Assembly (NCBI RefSeq): GCF_021462225.1 | Contig: NC_061804.1 | Coordinates: forward strand, 7,300,740-7,364,739 | Direction: 5' to 3' | DNA: 64,000 nt | DNA from: Girardinichthys multiradiatus | Taxonomy: Eukaryota; Chordata; Actinopteri; Cyprinodontiformes; Goodeidae | Shown: positions 22,790 through 36,034 of the stretch, piece by piece | Numbering within the stretch: position 1 is the stretch's first letter | Layout of the letters: each line of letters starts with the position of its first letter | Program-made: the position numbers and the translations under genes | The notes under the pieces: model-generated | What the model was told of the DNA's origin: nothing | Databases searched by the model: none | The model's input: the letters and a program-made list of their open reading frames with translations, nothing else

Positions 22790-24120
22790 ACTTTGGCCTG
22801 ATCTATGCAAACAGCATTTCTGCATGGCAAACAGCTTTCTCCTCTCCTGGGAGAAATGAGAAGACGAAGAGAAAAGACTGTCACAGAGAGCAAAGAGAGC
22901 CAAAGAATGTGGAGAGGAGAAGGGAAAAAGAAGGGTGTCATCTGGCCCAGCTGTTACTTTGGCCTCCATAAGGCATACAGATGTTAAAAAAGAGGAAATA
23001 GTTCTACCCACATCAATTAGATGAAGCTGTATGAGATCAGTAAAAATAAACATATCCTGAGGTGCAGAGCTTGTTAACTGACAAAGATCGGATCCAGAGT
23101 TTACATCCTCACTGCAGTGGAATAATGTTAGTCATACCTCATCAAGACGAACTTCTACTCTCCTTTCATTACAAAACCAGAATAACCTGAATCTCGATCA
23201 TCGTCTCTTCAATAAACTATTTAAAACTTCTTTCTTGTTTTGAGTGGTTTTCTGCATGTGGATTAGAAATCACCTCCAATCATGTCAGGTTCCCACCCAT
23301 CTAAGCCATGCACCCAAAATACCCAGCAGTGAAAAAATCAGAGTAGTCTTCTTAAACCACCACACAAATTCATCCATCGCTGAGCTTGGTCCTGGTGGAG
23401 GTATGTTATTGTTTAACAGGTGGATTTCTACGGTGGCCATATATTTGATCAGGATGAGGAATTTTTGCACAATTTTAATTGGATGTTGAAGATGAACTTA
23501 AATTGAATTAAAATAAGTTTAAAAAAAGGAAAGAGAAAAGAGTTATCTGAGGATTAACATAATACAAAAGGACAAGAGGGATTTATTAAAAAGTGATAAA
23601 ATTGGAAAACAATAAGGGAAAACCAACAAAGGAGAATGCAGAAAAGAGAACAGAGAAAAAATTGTTAAAACAGGAATAAGAGAAGAGGAAAAGTGATGGA
23701 GATTGAAATAAAGAAATTGAATTGCCAGCCAGAGAGCAATCCAGGAGCAGGGTTAAAATTCTTTCAGATCAGGTACACATAATAGGCTTCGTTAATATTC
23801 ATAGTTTCCTCAGGTACAGCGAAGGTTAAATTTTACTTACTTTTCAACTCTCATTACTAATACATGACGCCAATAAGAATATTCAAAGCGGACGGGTGAC
23901 CAAAGGTTGATGAGAACCTTACCTTTCCTCTGACATTTAAACACATTACCATTTCAGGGCCCCTTCCTCTCAATCGTGCCCGGCAGAATAAATTGCGGGC
24001 TAATCACAAGTCATTCTGCACATCCAGTCTGAATGATGATATTCCAGGAAAAGTCCACCCTCTCCATTAAAACCTGACTTTCCTTATGAGGAAAAAATAC
24101 AGGTGGTGAATATACAGGTG
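22790..24120. other. Intergenic stretch, partly conserved-element-like
   Basis: No supported gene. The part 23500-23700 is purine-rich. The part 23860-24060 is balanced in composition and low in repeats, with a TGCCCGGCAGAATAAATTGC core, and might be a conserved non-coding element. Confidence 0.3.
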
Positions 24121-24125
24121 AGAGC

Positions 24126-24591
<466 letters not shown>

Positions 24592-24599
24592 ACAAGTTT

Positions 24600-25880
24600 A
24601 AGATTAAGACTGGGTTTAGACTGTATTGTATTCAAAATTGCCAAATGAGATCAAAAGTATTCAGAGTGACTGTGTCAGTATGTAGCAGAATGAGAGACAG
24701 CTGCACTTCCTGGTGGTGCTTTGACATGATGGAGCTTTAGGTGAACAAACAAGGACAAAGCTACCTCCATCAGGACAGATTAGCATCAGAGCTGCTCGGC
24801 GTGACACTGAAATGTTTGTCGCCCCCAGGCAAACGGGATGACAGGAGAAAAGAGGAGGCAAGCAGTGGCAGAACGACCCTTCACCTGAACACAGTCCTGT
24901 TCACTACTGAGTTTTCAAGATTGTCCTTGTATTCCAGCTCCGACGGGTTCCTACTAGGTCTTCCTTTCACACTACCACACTTTTCCAAACTCAGAGTCTT
25001 TTCCTAACAGTTTTACATCACTAATATTTGAGTGAAATAGATGTATTTAGGTTTTATATATGTTCCTTAGATTATTAAACAACACACTGCTAGTTGCCTT
25101 CCAAATTGCCAGTTTTGCAGTTTAGATCAACTTCTATCACTTACAAAATATTACCTAGATTTAAAAACCTGGACTGGATTATCCCATAGAAAACAAAGAT
25201 TCATTAAAGTACATTTTGTAAACATTGATATCTTTTTTTCTGTTTGCAAAAATTATAAAATTGTGTCAGTGCTATGTTTGGCATGTAAATCTGACCCAGT
25301 TTAACAACCATGGGTGCATTTTAAAATCATCATTCAGAATCTAGAGTTAAAAAATACTATGAAATTAATTTATCTATGGTTTCTATTAATAACTCAAAAC
25401 CAAAAATGATCAGTGAGTCATGGGTCGGGACCCCACTTGGGGCTTTGAATCAACAAATGTATCCAATTTAACTGACTCATCAGAAGAGCCTATCCAACAC
25501 GCAAGTGAGGCAAGCTTCTGCTTAGGGCCTCCAGGCCAGCAGCGGGCCCAAAGGAACCCTTGAATATTCACACAAGTTATAAATCAGAACGTGTGTTGTT
25601 GTTAGTAGTCTGGCGTTAAGATTTTCACTTGACTGAAATTGCAGATTTAAAAGAATTTAAACAATATAAAAGATTCATGAGTTATAAAATAATTGACAAT
25701 TGTACTATATGTGCACATTTGTATAGTTTAATAGAATAGAGGTTGTCAGTAGTCATTATTTATAGCTACAGCAGGTCTTACCTGGAAGTGGGCACCCAAA
25801 TTCATTTCGGAAGCCAGCTTTTCAGTAATAGTCAGGGTCACAGGCCTCTTACACTGTAATTCTGTGAAACCTTAGAAACC
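24600..25880. other. Intergenic stretch
   Basis: No supported gene or named repeat. The part 25400-25560 is slightly GC-richer. Nothing else stands out. Confidence 0.3.
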
Positions 25881-25891
25881 ACTGTTTAACT

Positions 25892-26593
25892 CAGGGATGT
25901 CAAAGTCAAATACAGCGAGGGCCAAAAAACCAAATTTGCTACAAGCCAAGGGCCAGACTGGTTCAATGTTTATTAAAACATATTGAAATGATTGCACATA
26001 GCCTATTGAACCAAGACCTAACACAGAGTACATTATTTAATAATAAAATGAATAAAGCAATATTTTGTTATGGCTCTGTCAGTAACCTCAAGGGGAAACA
26101 TTTTCAACAGGCAAACAGCAAAAAATTTAATTGGTTTGAAAAACAAAGTATGTTTCTTAATATCAAGATGAATACATAAATAAAAGTGCGTGCATTATAA
26201 ACTTTATATTGCATTATATTCTTTCATTACAGCCAAACTTTCTCTACACAGAAGACACACAGGTTTGCCTTTTGCCTCTGTGAACATGTACTCTGCCTCC
26301 CACCTGGCTTGAAAGCCCCTGTTCTCAGCGTCCACCTTACGTTTAGCCATGTTTGAGGAGGGGGGTACCTGAAAGTTGATCTCTGCTGTGATTGCTGATG
26401 AACAATGAAGCCGCTTGTGCGCGCTACAGTGACTTTGCGGACTACCGTTGCATTGTGGGGAATGTAGTGTGGTGCGTGCAAAATGCCAGCGGGCGGCTGT
26501 GGCCTGCAGGCCGGTTCTAATAGTAATTAAATATCATCCGGGGGGCCATAGATAATTAATTCCGGCCCGCGGGCCTTGCCTTTGACATATGTG
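25892..26593. mobile_element. hAT-superfamily element, internally deleted
   Basis: The termini are inverted repeats: CAGGGATGTCAAAGTCAA on the left and, read inward on the other strand, CACATATGTCAAAGGCAA on the right. The element is flanked by a perfect 8-bp duplication GTTTAACT at 25884-25891 and 26594-26601, the hallmark of hAT insertion. At 702 bp it is far shorter than an autonomous element. Near both ends are GGGCC-type stretches usual for this family. It retains only the start of a transposase gene on the minus strand. Confidence 0.88.
26226..26350 (-). pseudogene. hAT transposase N-terminal fragment
   Basis: On the minus strand an ATG at 26350 opens a frame starting AKRKVDAENRGF and continuing through a WEAEYMFTEAKGKPVCLLC segment. 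This is the zinc-finger-like start of a hAT transposase family that also gave rise to vertebrate ZBED/GTF2IRD2-type domesticated genes. About 40 codons are readable before the frame runs into unrelated sequence. The catalytic domain is deleted. Confidence 0.75.
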
Positions 26594-26601
26594 GTTTAAC
26601 T

Positions 26602-27180
26602 TAACACAAAATGGATTAAAGTGAAGACATTCAGGATTGTTATTGGTACATTTCTGCTATTTATTTTTTTAAATAACAGGCTGAGTCAGTAATTTTATCC
26701 TCAGGATGAAAATATAGTTCTGCACACAGACTTAAAAAAAAGGATGCAGATTAATTTAGTAGCAGAGTTTCAGGGCTGTCTGTACTGTATGTCTAACCAG
26801 CTAAATGTTTTGTTAAAAACATTTTCATACACAAATTGTCAGTTCCTTATTTAAACATATAATTAAAACCCCTTGACTTTTTGGAGGGATATTTTCTGTG
26901 TTTGCTGGTTAGTTCGCGGTCCTCTTGTTTTCAAGCTGAGCTGCAGCTCGTGCAGCGTGTTTAGGGCACTTGAGTGACAGCCGACGGCATTTGAAGATGT
27001 GTGACAGCGCATGTTTTACTGCATGTTGTGTGATTCTCCAGCGTCGACTTCAAGGTTTTCTTTGAAGACATCAAAGTGATAGTTTTATATACCCTCTAGA
27101 CAGAGTTTAGGGAGGTCATTACCCATTGCTCAGTTCATTGCATTACACACCTCTTTTACACCCATCCATCGTATATACAT
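26602..27180. other. Intergenic stretch
   Basis: No supported gene. The part 26900-27060 is GC-richer, with several CpGs and GCAGC motifs, and could be regulatory. No specific evidence. Confidence 0.3.
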
Positions 27181-27189
27181 TCTTGTCCT

Positions 27190-27445
27190 TGCAGGGTTGT
27201 GGGGGAGGGGGCTGGTGCCTATCTCCAGTGGTCATTGGGGATGAGGAGGGGTACATATTGGACAGGTCGCCAGTCCACTACAGGGCACACAACCATGCAC
27301 ACACACTCATACCGAAGGGCCATTTGGAGAAACCAAGAACACCTAAACTCCATGAAGAAAGACCCCGGGCTGGCATTCAAACCCAAGACCTTCTTGCTGC
27401 AAGACAAAATATCTACTAACTGCGCCACCTTGCTGCCCATACCGT
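27190..27445 (-). repeat. tRNA-derived SINE, degraded copy
   Basis: Read on the minus strand this copy starts with a GGCGCAGTTAG-type A box and a GGTTTGAATGCC B-box relative. It continues through the CATGGAGTTTAGGTGTTC and GTGGACTGGCGACCTGTCC blocks shared with the copies at 58838-59171 and 62283-62596. No protein is encoded. Confidence 0.75.
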
Positions 27446-27449
27446 TATT

Positions 27450-29340
27450 CTGCTTATATAAATCACCTCGAAACTTGCAGAGGTAATCCTGTTTGCATTT
27501 ACTAAATCCAGCACTTGTTTTAGATTGTAAATTGTACTGTAGACACTCCTTAGTACAGAACTATAAAGCTTTAATTTCATGCACTCCTATCATATTTGTG
27601 CTAGTATTCATAATATGGCTAGAGAAAACCTATAATTACCCATGAACCGCAAAATGAAAAGAAGCATTGTTGTTCTCCTACTTTCCTTCTTTTCTTCCTT
27701 CGTGTGCTTTCCTCTTTCCACCCCTATGTGTTTTACCATCCTGATTTTGATAGGTTCCATGTTTAAAACCTGAGAAGCCTGGAAATTTGAGTCTGGAAAC
27801 TGGAATCTTTCAAGAAAATGGGTAGGAGCCCTGGACTTTGAATTGTTGCTGTTTTTACTTTTTTTGTTTTTACTGTAAAATCTTATAGTTGTCCACAACA
27901 ACTGACAAGCTGTTAAATCCAAAAATAAAATTATTTTTTCCAAATAAAAACTATTTGACTTATTTTAGCTCTGAAGAGGCAAATAAATCACATGAAAGAA
28001 ATGTTTGCCATCGGTTTTCAGGCCTCCACCAACCTTTCTGCAGGCTATAACTGTGTGTTATGGCATGAAAGTATGAAGAGGACTCTGGCATATCAGGAGA
28101 CAACAACTTGCAGCATCCCAACACCAACAAACAATTGAACATTTATAAATGGAATCTCACATGTCTAGTGTTGCATGTACGGGTATCAGGGTTTAATTAA
28201 AAAAAGTTGATCAGTGCACAAACATTTCCCCCATCCAGTTATTCTTACTCGCTGATGTTTCTTTTCCTCTTGCATGAATCCCTGCACGCCTGTTTGTCAC
28301 TTAAACGAAGCCTCACAGACTGACAGGCTAATATCTGAGTCCTTAAAACGAAACTACCAGCAAATTAATTTTTCATCCTTTCTTATCAGTGACTGATGGG
28401 TCCTTCCCAAAACCCTCTGTGTCCCTGCGGGCAACTCCTGCAGCCCGGGAACCAAGGTTTTTTTATCCTAAACGGTGGTAAATGGCTCACTGCACAAATA
28501 ATGCATAAACAGCTGTTTTGCCCAAGTAAGTTATCCTCTTAAAAGATTCAGAACCCTCTCTCTCTCTTTCAGCCATCCCACAGACTCCTGCTCACTCTCT
28601 GCCCTTCCCTCACTCAGTTAATTCATCAATTTCTTATGATAGCAACAGTTCTGCTCGGCGCGGGTGTTAAGTACCAATTAGTGGGGCGGGTTCCCCTCGG
28701 CCCGTTCCGCCACACCTCTCGTCCTCCTCATAAAGCACTCTTCTTCCCAACTGCCTCTCCTCCGCCCGTCCTCTGTCCAGTTTCTTGTTGTCCTTTTTCA
28801 CATTTATTTCTCAGCTGTAACCCGTCCCACCACATCCGTTCCACCAAAGCATCCTTCATGTCCATCAAATGTTTTCCTTCGTCTCAGAAGTCCAAATTGG
28901 AGAGATTTTTCTCGACACTTTATTAACTTTTTAGTACTTTAAATTATTCATTCTTGATAATCACTGATCAAAAAGCAGAAAACACACATCAATCAGAAGA
29001 AACTTCCAGTGGGTGGCCTTATCTGGTTAACAAAGTTGTCTTCATCGCCTGTTTTTGATGCAGATGTACAACACAACCCCTTAATGTTGAAACCAGGTGA
29101 TTTGGGTGAAAGGAAACCTGAAAACTTTATAGTTGGGCTTCAGTGAAGACAGCTGCTATATGGAATGATTGGTGGAATGCTGATGGTACTCTTTTATTGT
29201 CCCGAATGCAGTTCTGACATTATATTTAGATAGGAGCAGCAAGAGCAGGCCACCATCTTGGTTTCTGAAGTGCTGCCACTTGGCCGTGTAGTCGTCTTCA
29301 GGGCTGCTAAAGAGGTTGGGGGCCAAGTGGGGCTAGAGGC
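27450..29340. other. Intergenic stretch, partly conserved-element-like
   Basis: No supported gene. The parts 28370-28480 and 28640-28770 are GC-richer with homeodomain-like TAAT/CAATTAG motifs and no repeats. They are candidates for conserved non-coding elements by texture only. Confidence 0.3.
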
Positions 29341-29345
29341 TGTTG

Positions 29346-29373
<28 letters not shown>
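29346..29373. repeat. TC dinucleotide microsatellite
   Basis: Fourteen TC units. Confidence 0.95.
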
Positions 29374-29376
<3 letters not shown>

Positions 29377-29879
29377 CCCCTCAGATGTCACTGCCAAATG
29401 TCACAGTTGCTCACAAGAAAACAATCGTGCCAACCCGAACAGCAAGTGATGGCAGAACTCAAAGAGAAAATGAAGGCCTTCTTCAGTCCAATTTGTGACA
29501 AAGTCTGTAGAATGCTATTATCAAGCAATAAAGTTGGTCTAAAATCACTTTGCTTAATATTTATTTCATCTCTAAAATCAGTTAACTCTAGAAGGTGCAC
29601 TGATGATTGAACAGTGAGAGTGAAGCACCATTTCATCCCTGCATTCATTTTTAAGTTCCCTTTTGCCCCTATTTAACAATACTGGCAAAAGAATGGGCAA
29701 AGTTTAACTTTAGCAAATCGTTTGCATCTTTTTACATTAATTTGTCATTTTAGTTTTTGTGTAATTTTTTTTCCTGCAAATTGTGTTTTTTATCTAAATA
29801 AAGAAACAATTAAATACAGATTGCACTTTGCTATAACATGATATATCATGATCAGCTGTTTGTGTTTGTTATTAGGGTT

Positions 29880-30160
29880 TTTCTAAACTAGTTCATTAGT
29901 TTTTTTTGTGTCCCATTCTGTGCATTTATGTTAGATTCTAATGTTGGAATTAACTTTTGTTTAGTTTCTCCTGTGCCCATTATTTATCCTTCCCTCTGTT
30001 CCCTGCTTCCATTCTCCCCAAGCTGCTCTGCATTCTGTTGATTGCACTCACCTGGTTTCCATGTTACTCATTACTTCTTCTCAGTACTTAAGCTCCTTGT
30101 ATTCTCCTCATATTCTCTTTGTAAACTTCTTGCACAGCCCTCAGAACCTGTACAAGGAGC
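29880..30160. repeat. Possible dispersed repeat (LTR-like texture)
   Basis: A pyrimidine-rich stretch with a CAGTACTTAAGCTCC promoter-like motif near 30085. It resembles 45300-45660 in style. No paired copy or termini were found, so this is a weak call. Confidence 0.3.
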
Positions 30161-32380
30161 TAGATAGGAGGCCGGGGATTTCCAAGATGTCTAAATCAGG
30201 TTTTCGGACATTTACCAGAAATCTAAATGTAGACCTGCATTAGCAGACACTGACAAGCATTAACATAACTGTGAAAAAACCTGCACTTTAACATTTTCTG
30301 CTTATGAGCACAGTGTCTTTGCCAGATAAGCAGAACACACCTGATCGATACAGTAAATACTCTTAATTGTCATCTGAAATTGTATGTGCTCAATTTTAGT
30401 GTCTTTCCTTTGGAAATTTTTTGTAGGATAAAAGTCACCTTCTTTCGTCTTATCTACATATCATCAGTCTTCTGACTTAAATTTCCCACATAATTTTTCT
30501 ATTTTATGCACTAAATTGAGTTTTATTTTCAAGCATTACTACGGAATCTTCTGCCACATTTCCCTTCAGTTGGCTCCACTGTTCCTCGTTCTAGTTTCTC
30601 CAGCTGACATGGAGTTAAAAGAGATCTCTTCTCCAATCAAATAACGCCTGTTTTCTTCACTTTGAGCCTGCGAGTCGGAGCCCAGGGAGAACCCAACCAA
30701 GAATATAAAAACCCCTCTTTGAAAGTGTCCCCAGATTCTGGAGGCCTTTCAAGTGCCCCATCTAGATTCATTTATTTCTTCTTTCATGTTAGAAATTTGG
30801 TTTCATCATGGCAATTAGCCCTTTCGTGTCCTGAACAATTATTCCATTAAATTAATGACTCCTTCAAGATAATATGGACGGTAATAGATTTTTTTCTTGG
30901 TAGCCAGTCTTTCGTTTTTTTTTTTTTTTCACTTTTTTCTCCAGCTCTGGTGTGTGGCCAAACCTCATTTAAAGGGATTTTCTAACATCTTGCCCTCATT
31001 AGCAGTTCAGAGTGAAGTGTGTGCACCAGACCGCTGCTTCATCAGGTTTACCCACAGACACACATACACACAGGAAATCACCATCCAGGCTGTGTAAAAT
31101 AATTTGTCAACATTGCATTTAATAAAATACACAGAGGGATCTGTGACAAAAAGGAGGGTTTGTTCATCCCTTTGTTGTTTCCTGTAAATTGTTACCCACC
31201 ACCACTGCTGTGCTGCCACCCAAGAGTACTATTTAAAGAAAAAGAGAAAATCCCGCTTGCAGAAAAAATAGGAGAAGAGAAAAACACTAATGTGTTCAGG
31301 AGGAGAAGAACCAGAATGGGTGGTTGGCTGAAAAGGCAAGGAGTAGGGTGCTTCTGGAGGTGGTGAGGAGTTAAATGAATCATTCATTAGGACCACGGAG
31401 AGAGAGAGCAAGAGGTGAAAGAGGGAAAGGGAGCATGAGGGAGAAAAAGTGCAGAAGGAAGCAATACAGGAGGAGGCTGTTCAAAAGGGAACGCTGTTGA
31501 TTTTTCTGGCCCATCTGCAGAAGCAGGAGGTCGGTCGCTGGGGAGCCCAGGGCATCCAGGCCCATCTCCAGCAGAGAGGTGGGCATTCAGATGGGTATAG
31601 AATCCAGCCCCCCCTTCTCCATACCCCTGGGCTGATAGGGTCGGCCTCCATATCTTTCTAATGAAGCCCCTGGCCTTCTCAACACAGGCTGCAAAAAACG
31701 TCAAGTTTTGAACAAGAGAGTTTTACCTGAGGCAATAAGATGCTCTGCTCTAACACTTTCATCAAAATGGTTGTGTCGTTTTAAAGCAGTTTCTAAATAT
31801 GTGATACCTGATTACATATGTAGATATCTTTATTGTTAAGTAGAGACTAATCAGCCGTTTAGGTCTGCAGCCTTTGTGAAATCACACATCTCACAAATTT
31901 ATGTAAAGCTTTTTTTTCCCTAACAGCTGGCAAAGATTTTATTTTAACTGGTTTTAGTAGATTTGCTTCTAACTTACACCTCACCAAACAAACAACTAAT
32001 GAAAAACTATTTTTTGTTGTGAGGTCTTCATTTTATGCTCTTCAGCAAATCATAACATTCTTCTAACCTTTCAGAGTTTGCTGCCTAAGTGGGTTTTGAT
32101 GAATAAACGTAACAAAATAACAACTAAAAAGACAAATTAGCAAAAACTGAGGTTAAACTATCCTCATCTTAATGGCAGATTTATTGGTGATTTTTGTCTA
32201 TTTCCAAATCACCAGTTGAAGGCAGATATTGAAAATATTTATGCAAACTCATATCAGATCTTTATTCTGTAGCGTACAAATTTGGGACATTTTTCACTAT
32301 GGTTTTTAAAAACAGCACTCAGCTGAGACCGCTTGGTTGAAGGTCTGCCATGATTTATTGTATCTGATAAAGTTCTTTTG
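30160..32380. other. Intergenic stretch, partly conserved-element-like
   Basis: No supported gene. The part 30550-30870 is unusually even and repeat-free, ending in AATTATTCCATTAAATTAAT. The part 31500-31690 is GC-richer. Both look like non-coding conserved elements, unproven. Purine-rich AGAG tracts lie near 31398-31440. Confidence 0.3.
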
Positions 32381-32394
32381 TAATTGTCTTTTTA

Positions 32395-32735
32395 TCTAAG
32401 TGTTGCTTTTGTTACTTTTGACCATAACATCTTATTAGGCTAAATGTTTTGACAGGCATCTCTGGATCTACATTTACTGGTTCTCTTCCTATTTATCTGA
32501 TTAGACTTTTTCTATTAGAGAACACGTTTTCCCCATATACATCTTTCCTAACCTGTGGGGTACCACAAGGCTCAGTCCAGAGTCCTTTATTTTCTTTGTA
32601 CACATTAGCTGGAATCACAATTTGTTTTCAGTTAATATCATCAAGTCTTAAAAAACAAAGCAGTAGTTGCAGTTGCTTCAATGAATCCAGTATATTTTCT
32701 CTGAAAACCACAGCTGTACAGCGTGTAATGTAACA
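32395..32735 (+). pseudogene. Fossil LINE reverse transcriptase fragment
   Basis: The plus strand reads CGVPQGSVQSPLFSLYTLAG at about 32554-32613, which is reverse transcriptase motif B of L2/Rex1-like LINEs. Upstream is a decayed segment equivalent to the motif A region. Motif C is not recognisable, and stops interrupt the upstream part. It is an old, short remnant. Confidence 0.75.
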
Positions 32736-33023
32736 AGCAGGTTTTAATGTTTTCCATCTTCCTCTTTCATCTTGATTTGTTTTAGTTTTATTAATTCTCT
32801 CTCATCTGTCTGGGAACACTCAAAGAGAAACAGCCTGAGATGAAGATAAAAACATCTTAACATGTTTTAAAGCATTGATAGACTTCATGACGAAATCAGT
32901 CAGAGATTTATTTTAATTTTTTTGCGTGATCTCCATCCTTCCCTGCAATCCCCTAACAAATAAAGATCTGATCTGGTTCTTGCTAAAACCCTTCAGAGGG
33001 GGAATACACACAGAGCATAGCTA

Positions 33024-33024
<1 letters not shown>

Positions 33025-33073
<49 letters not shown>
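33025..33073. repeat. CA microsatellite, left border of cassette
   Basis: About 24 CA units, immediately left of the telomere-like cassette. Confidence 0.97.
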
Positions 33074-33075
<2 letters not shown>

Positions 33076-33369
33076 CCGTGTTTTACTACCTTTATGAGGA
33101 CTTTTTGGTTACTACCATTGACTTCCATTCATTTTCCTTGATTTTTAGTGCCTAACCCTGACCCTAACACTAACCCTAACCCTAACCAGTTAATACCTAA
33201 CACTCACCCTAACAATAACTCAATTCATACCCTAGTCCTAAACCTAACCCCTGTCCCAAGAACGGAATTTGAAAAAGTGAGGACCAGGAAAATGTCCTCA
33301 CTTTGTCAAAATGTCCTCACTTTGCGATAAAAATACGAAAAATGGTTCTCACTCAGCAACAAGTACAAG

Positions 33370-33370
<1 letters not shown>
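33074..33370. repeat. Telomere-like cassette between two CA arrays
   Basis: A conserved-looking ATGAGGACTTTTTGGTTACT stretch is followed at about 33151-33255 by degenerate CCCTAA-type repeats. Then come two copies of an AATGTCCTCACTTTG motif (about 33291 and 33308) and an end that meets the second CA array. The telomere-like part is imperfect and only about 100 bases long, so it is not a functional telomere. I recall a similar CA-bounded unit as a dispersed repeat in fish genomes, but cannot confirm that here. Confidence 0.7.

Positions 33371-33423
<53 letters not shown>
33371..33423. repeat. CA microsatellite, right border of cassette
   Basis: About 26 AC units, immediately right of the cassette. 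Confidence 0.97.
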
Positions 33424-33426
<3 letters not shown>

Positions 33427-33429
33427 CCT

Positions 33430-36030
33430 TTTAATGAGTGCAACCCCAAGCAGTCAGTCTCAATCCAGGATCCTCACATCATCACCAAGCTGTTAATTGA
33501 ATTTCCTCATTACTAGCAGTGTTGTTATTAATCCCATTAAGAAGCTTATTAATCAGGACATAATTAGATCCATGAATGTGGTGGGAGTCTATTTAGTCAA
33601 ACAAACAACACAACAGTTATCGAGTTCAAATATGCCCACCTTCATACCATGCTTTTGACAGAAGTTTATTTACACAATGCATACGAGGGGATCAGTTTTC
33701 TTCTACTTTTTCAATACGTGCTGCTATGCTACTATATTTGCAGCCTTTAGTCAACTAATAGTTTAAAGCTTTGCAAGTGATTGAATGATTAGTGCATTAC
33801 AGCACAACAATTCAAATGTATTTTTTAAAAGGGTCTTTGGTCGTTAACTTTTACTTTTGTCCCTCAGCAGGGATATTCTCATTGTTGCTTACATGCTGTA
33901 TAAAAATACATGTCTACATTAAAAATGAATACAGATTGTTCTTGTGTGTGCTTTTTATCTGTGTGAAAAAAATTTGTTGTAAACATTAATATAATTTGAA
34001 TATGTAAAAGGTCTGCAAAAAAAACAAAACTTTGAATGTGAGAAAAGCAGCAGAATATAAACGGACACTGACACAGCCAAGGAGTAACTCTGGAGGAGCT
34101 GAGATATCCATAACTCATGTGGGAGAATCTGATGGCAGGACAACTGTAGGTCTTTGTTGAAAAAAAGCCACGAGAATTCTCCTTTACAGTTTACAGTTGT
34201 AGTTCTCGTTCACAGTCAGCTGACTTTTTACTGAGATTAAATTACACACTGGTGGACTTTCTTTAGTAACTAGGTGACTTCTGAATATAATTAATTGCAC
34301 TGGATTTTATTTGGGGGGTATCAGTGTAAAGAGAACTGAATTCAAATGAATGCCACTGTTTTGAGATTTTCCTTTATAAACATATTGTAAACCATTTATA
34401 ATTTTCCTTCCACTTCCCAAAAATGAAACACTTTGTGTTAGTCCACATAAAAACCACAAATCAATGTTGAAAACTTCAACTTCCATTCATTCTTTTTCAA
34501 GACATGCTGTATATCTTATAGAAAAGTAGCAGTTTAAATGTTTTACCTTTTTCTTAATTGTTTTGGTCAGTGCTGGGCCTTTTCTGATATCCTTCAATGA
34601 CCTGACAGTTCGCAACTCATATACAGCTAGAACTAAATATTATTTCAACATACCTGTATTTCCACACTGATATTTATCTGTAGCTTTATCCATTGACTCC
34701 ACAGACCCAAATAAAAATATGTTTTCAGAGTGTTTGGAGCACACAGATTTTACAGATAGTTGTCTAAAAACATGATCTGTATTTTTTTTTGGTAATAGGC
34801 TTTGTTTGGCCTTAAGCACCAGTTGTGAACGGCATCTACAACGAATAACATGTGAGTTTGTTCTTGTAAACCAGCATCAATAAAATATCATTACTAATGT
34901 GCATTATCATTTGTGAAATGGATGAAAAATACAGATAAAGATTGAAATATGTTTAAATATATGTATAAAAACCAATTAGCTCTACTTTTTTGCAACTGTC
35001 TTCTCCTACAAGATGTAAACCATCAATTATCTAAAAAAGTTATATTTTTTTCCCCATTTCTTGCTCTGCAAATGATCAAACCTGCAGCACATCAACATAA
35101 AATAAAATCTATTAGTTCAGCCCATACCAATCTACAGATTGGTGCTGCAGGCTGTTGTCTTTTAATGGATCCTGGTCATGATAGAATCCACTGACTGACT
35201 TAATATGCTATTGCATCAGCTTTTGCTGTAGTTAACAAGGGATGGAGATGCCCTTCTACAGGCAAAACTCTTCAGAATCTCTCATCACTTTTTTACTCCC
35301 TTTACTGACTTTTCTCCTTATTGTAATTCCACAAATGTAGTGCTATCCCCCAGACAGAGTCTGAGAAACCTTCTGAAAGTTTTTTTTTTTTTTCTTTTCA
35401 AGCAATTTCCTTGAAGGTTTTTCAGCTCTTTTTCCTTCTCACTTCTCTTTTAAATCACTTAAGGGAGATAGTTGAGCACTGTGGCGGTTAATTAGATTAG
35501 CAGCTAAATTAAAAGTTGATTATTCCCTGGATATCCTCTGGAAATATATTTACACAGTGGCATTTAATGTTTAAAACCAAATGCTTTTCTTGAACTCTCA
35601 GCCCGCCTTACCGCAGTATCTCAGGGCTGTGTCTACAGGGATTGAATGTGCATGTGCGAGTGTGTTCATCTGTGCTTGCGCGCTCACGCACCGGCTTGCA
35701 TACCAAACCTAATTAAGTTAATTTAAACACTCTGAAAGTCTTTCTGATGAGGCTAATTATGTCTGCGACTCATAATTACTGCTGCTGAGGCCTCGTTAAA
35801 AGACAACAGCTTAAACTGGTTGAGACATCAACCAGGGAGGTGATGGGCTGCTGAGGTCTTTATGACTGAAGAATTCACACTTTACTAAAATGTTAAACTT
35901 TGGCTTTTTACTTTTGTTTGCCTAATTATTATTATTAAGTTGCATTTGAATGTAGGATGTACAGAGAAATCATAGCAAGGAATAAACTAAACCTGAACAA
36001 AAAATCTAATAAGCAGAGAAGAAACCTAAA
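33430..36030. other. Intergenic stretch, partly conserved-element-like
   Basis: No supported gene. The part 35460-35860 contains many TAAT/ATTA homeodomain-type sites in a repeat-free context (for example TTAATTAGATTAGCAGC near 35488) and is the best enhancer-like block here. This is inference from motif density. Confidence 0.3.
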
Positions 36031-36034
36031 AATA

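Noticed and set aside
22633..23053. Two cysteine/valine-rich minus-strand frames
   Set aside because: They read through the CA microsatellite and have no domain on either side.
33148..33330. Interstitial telomere as evidence of chromosome fusion
   Set aside because: The repeats are short, degenerate and part of a dispersed CA-bounded cassette, so they do not mark a fusion.
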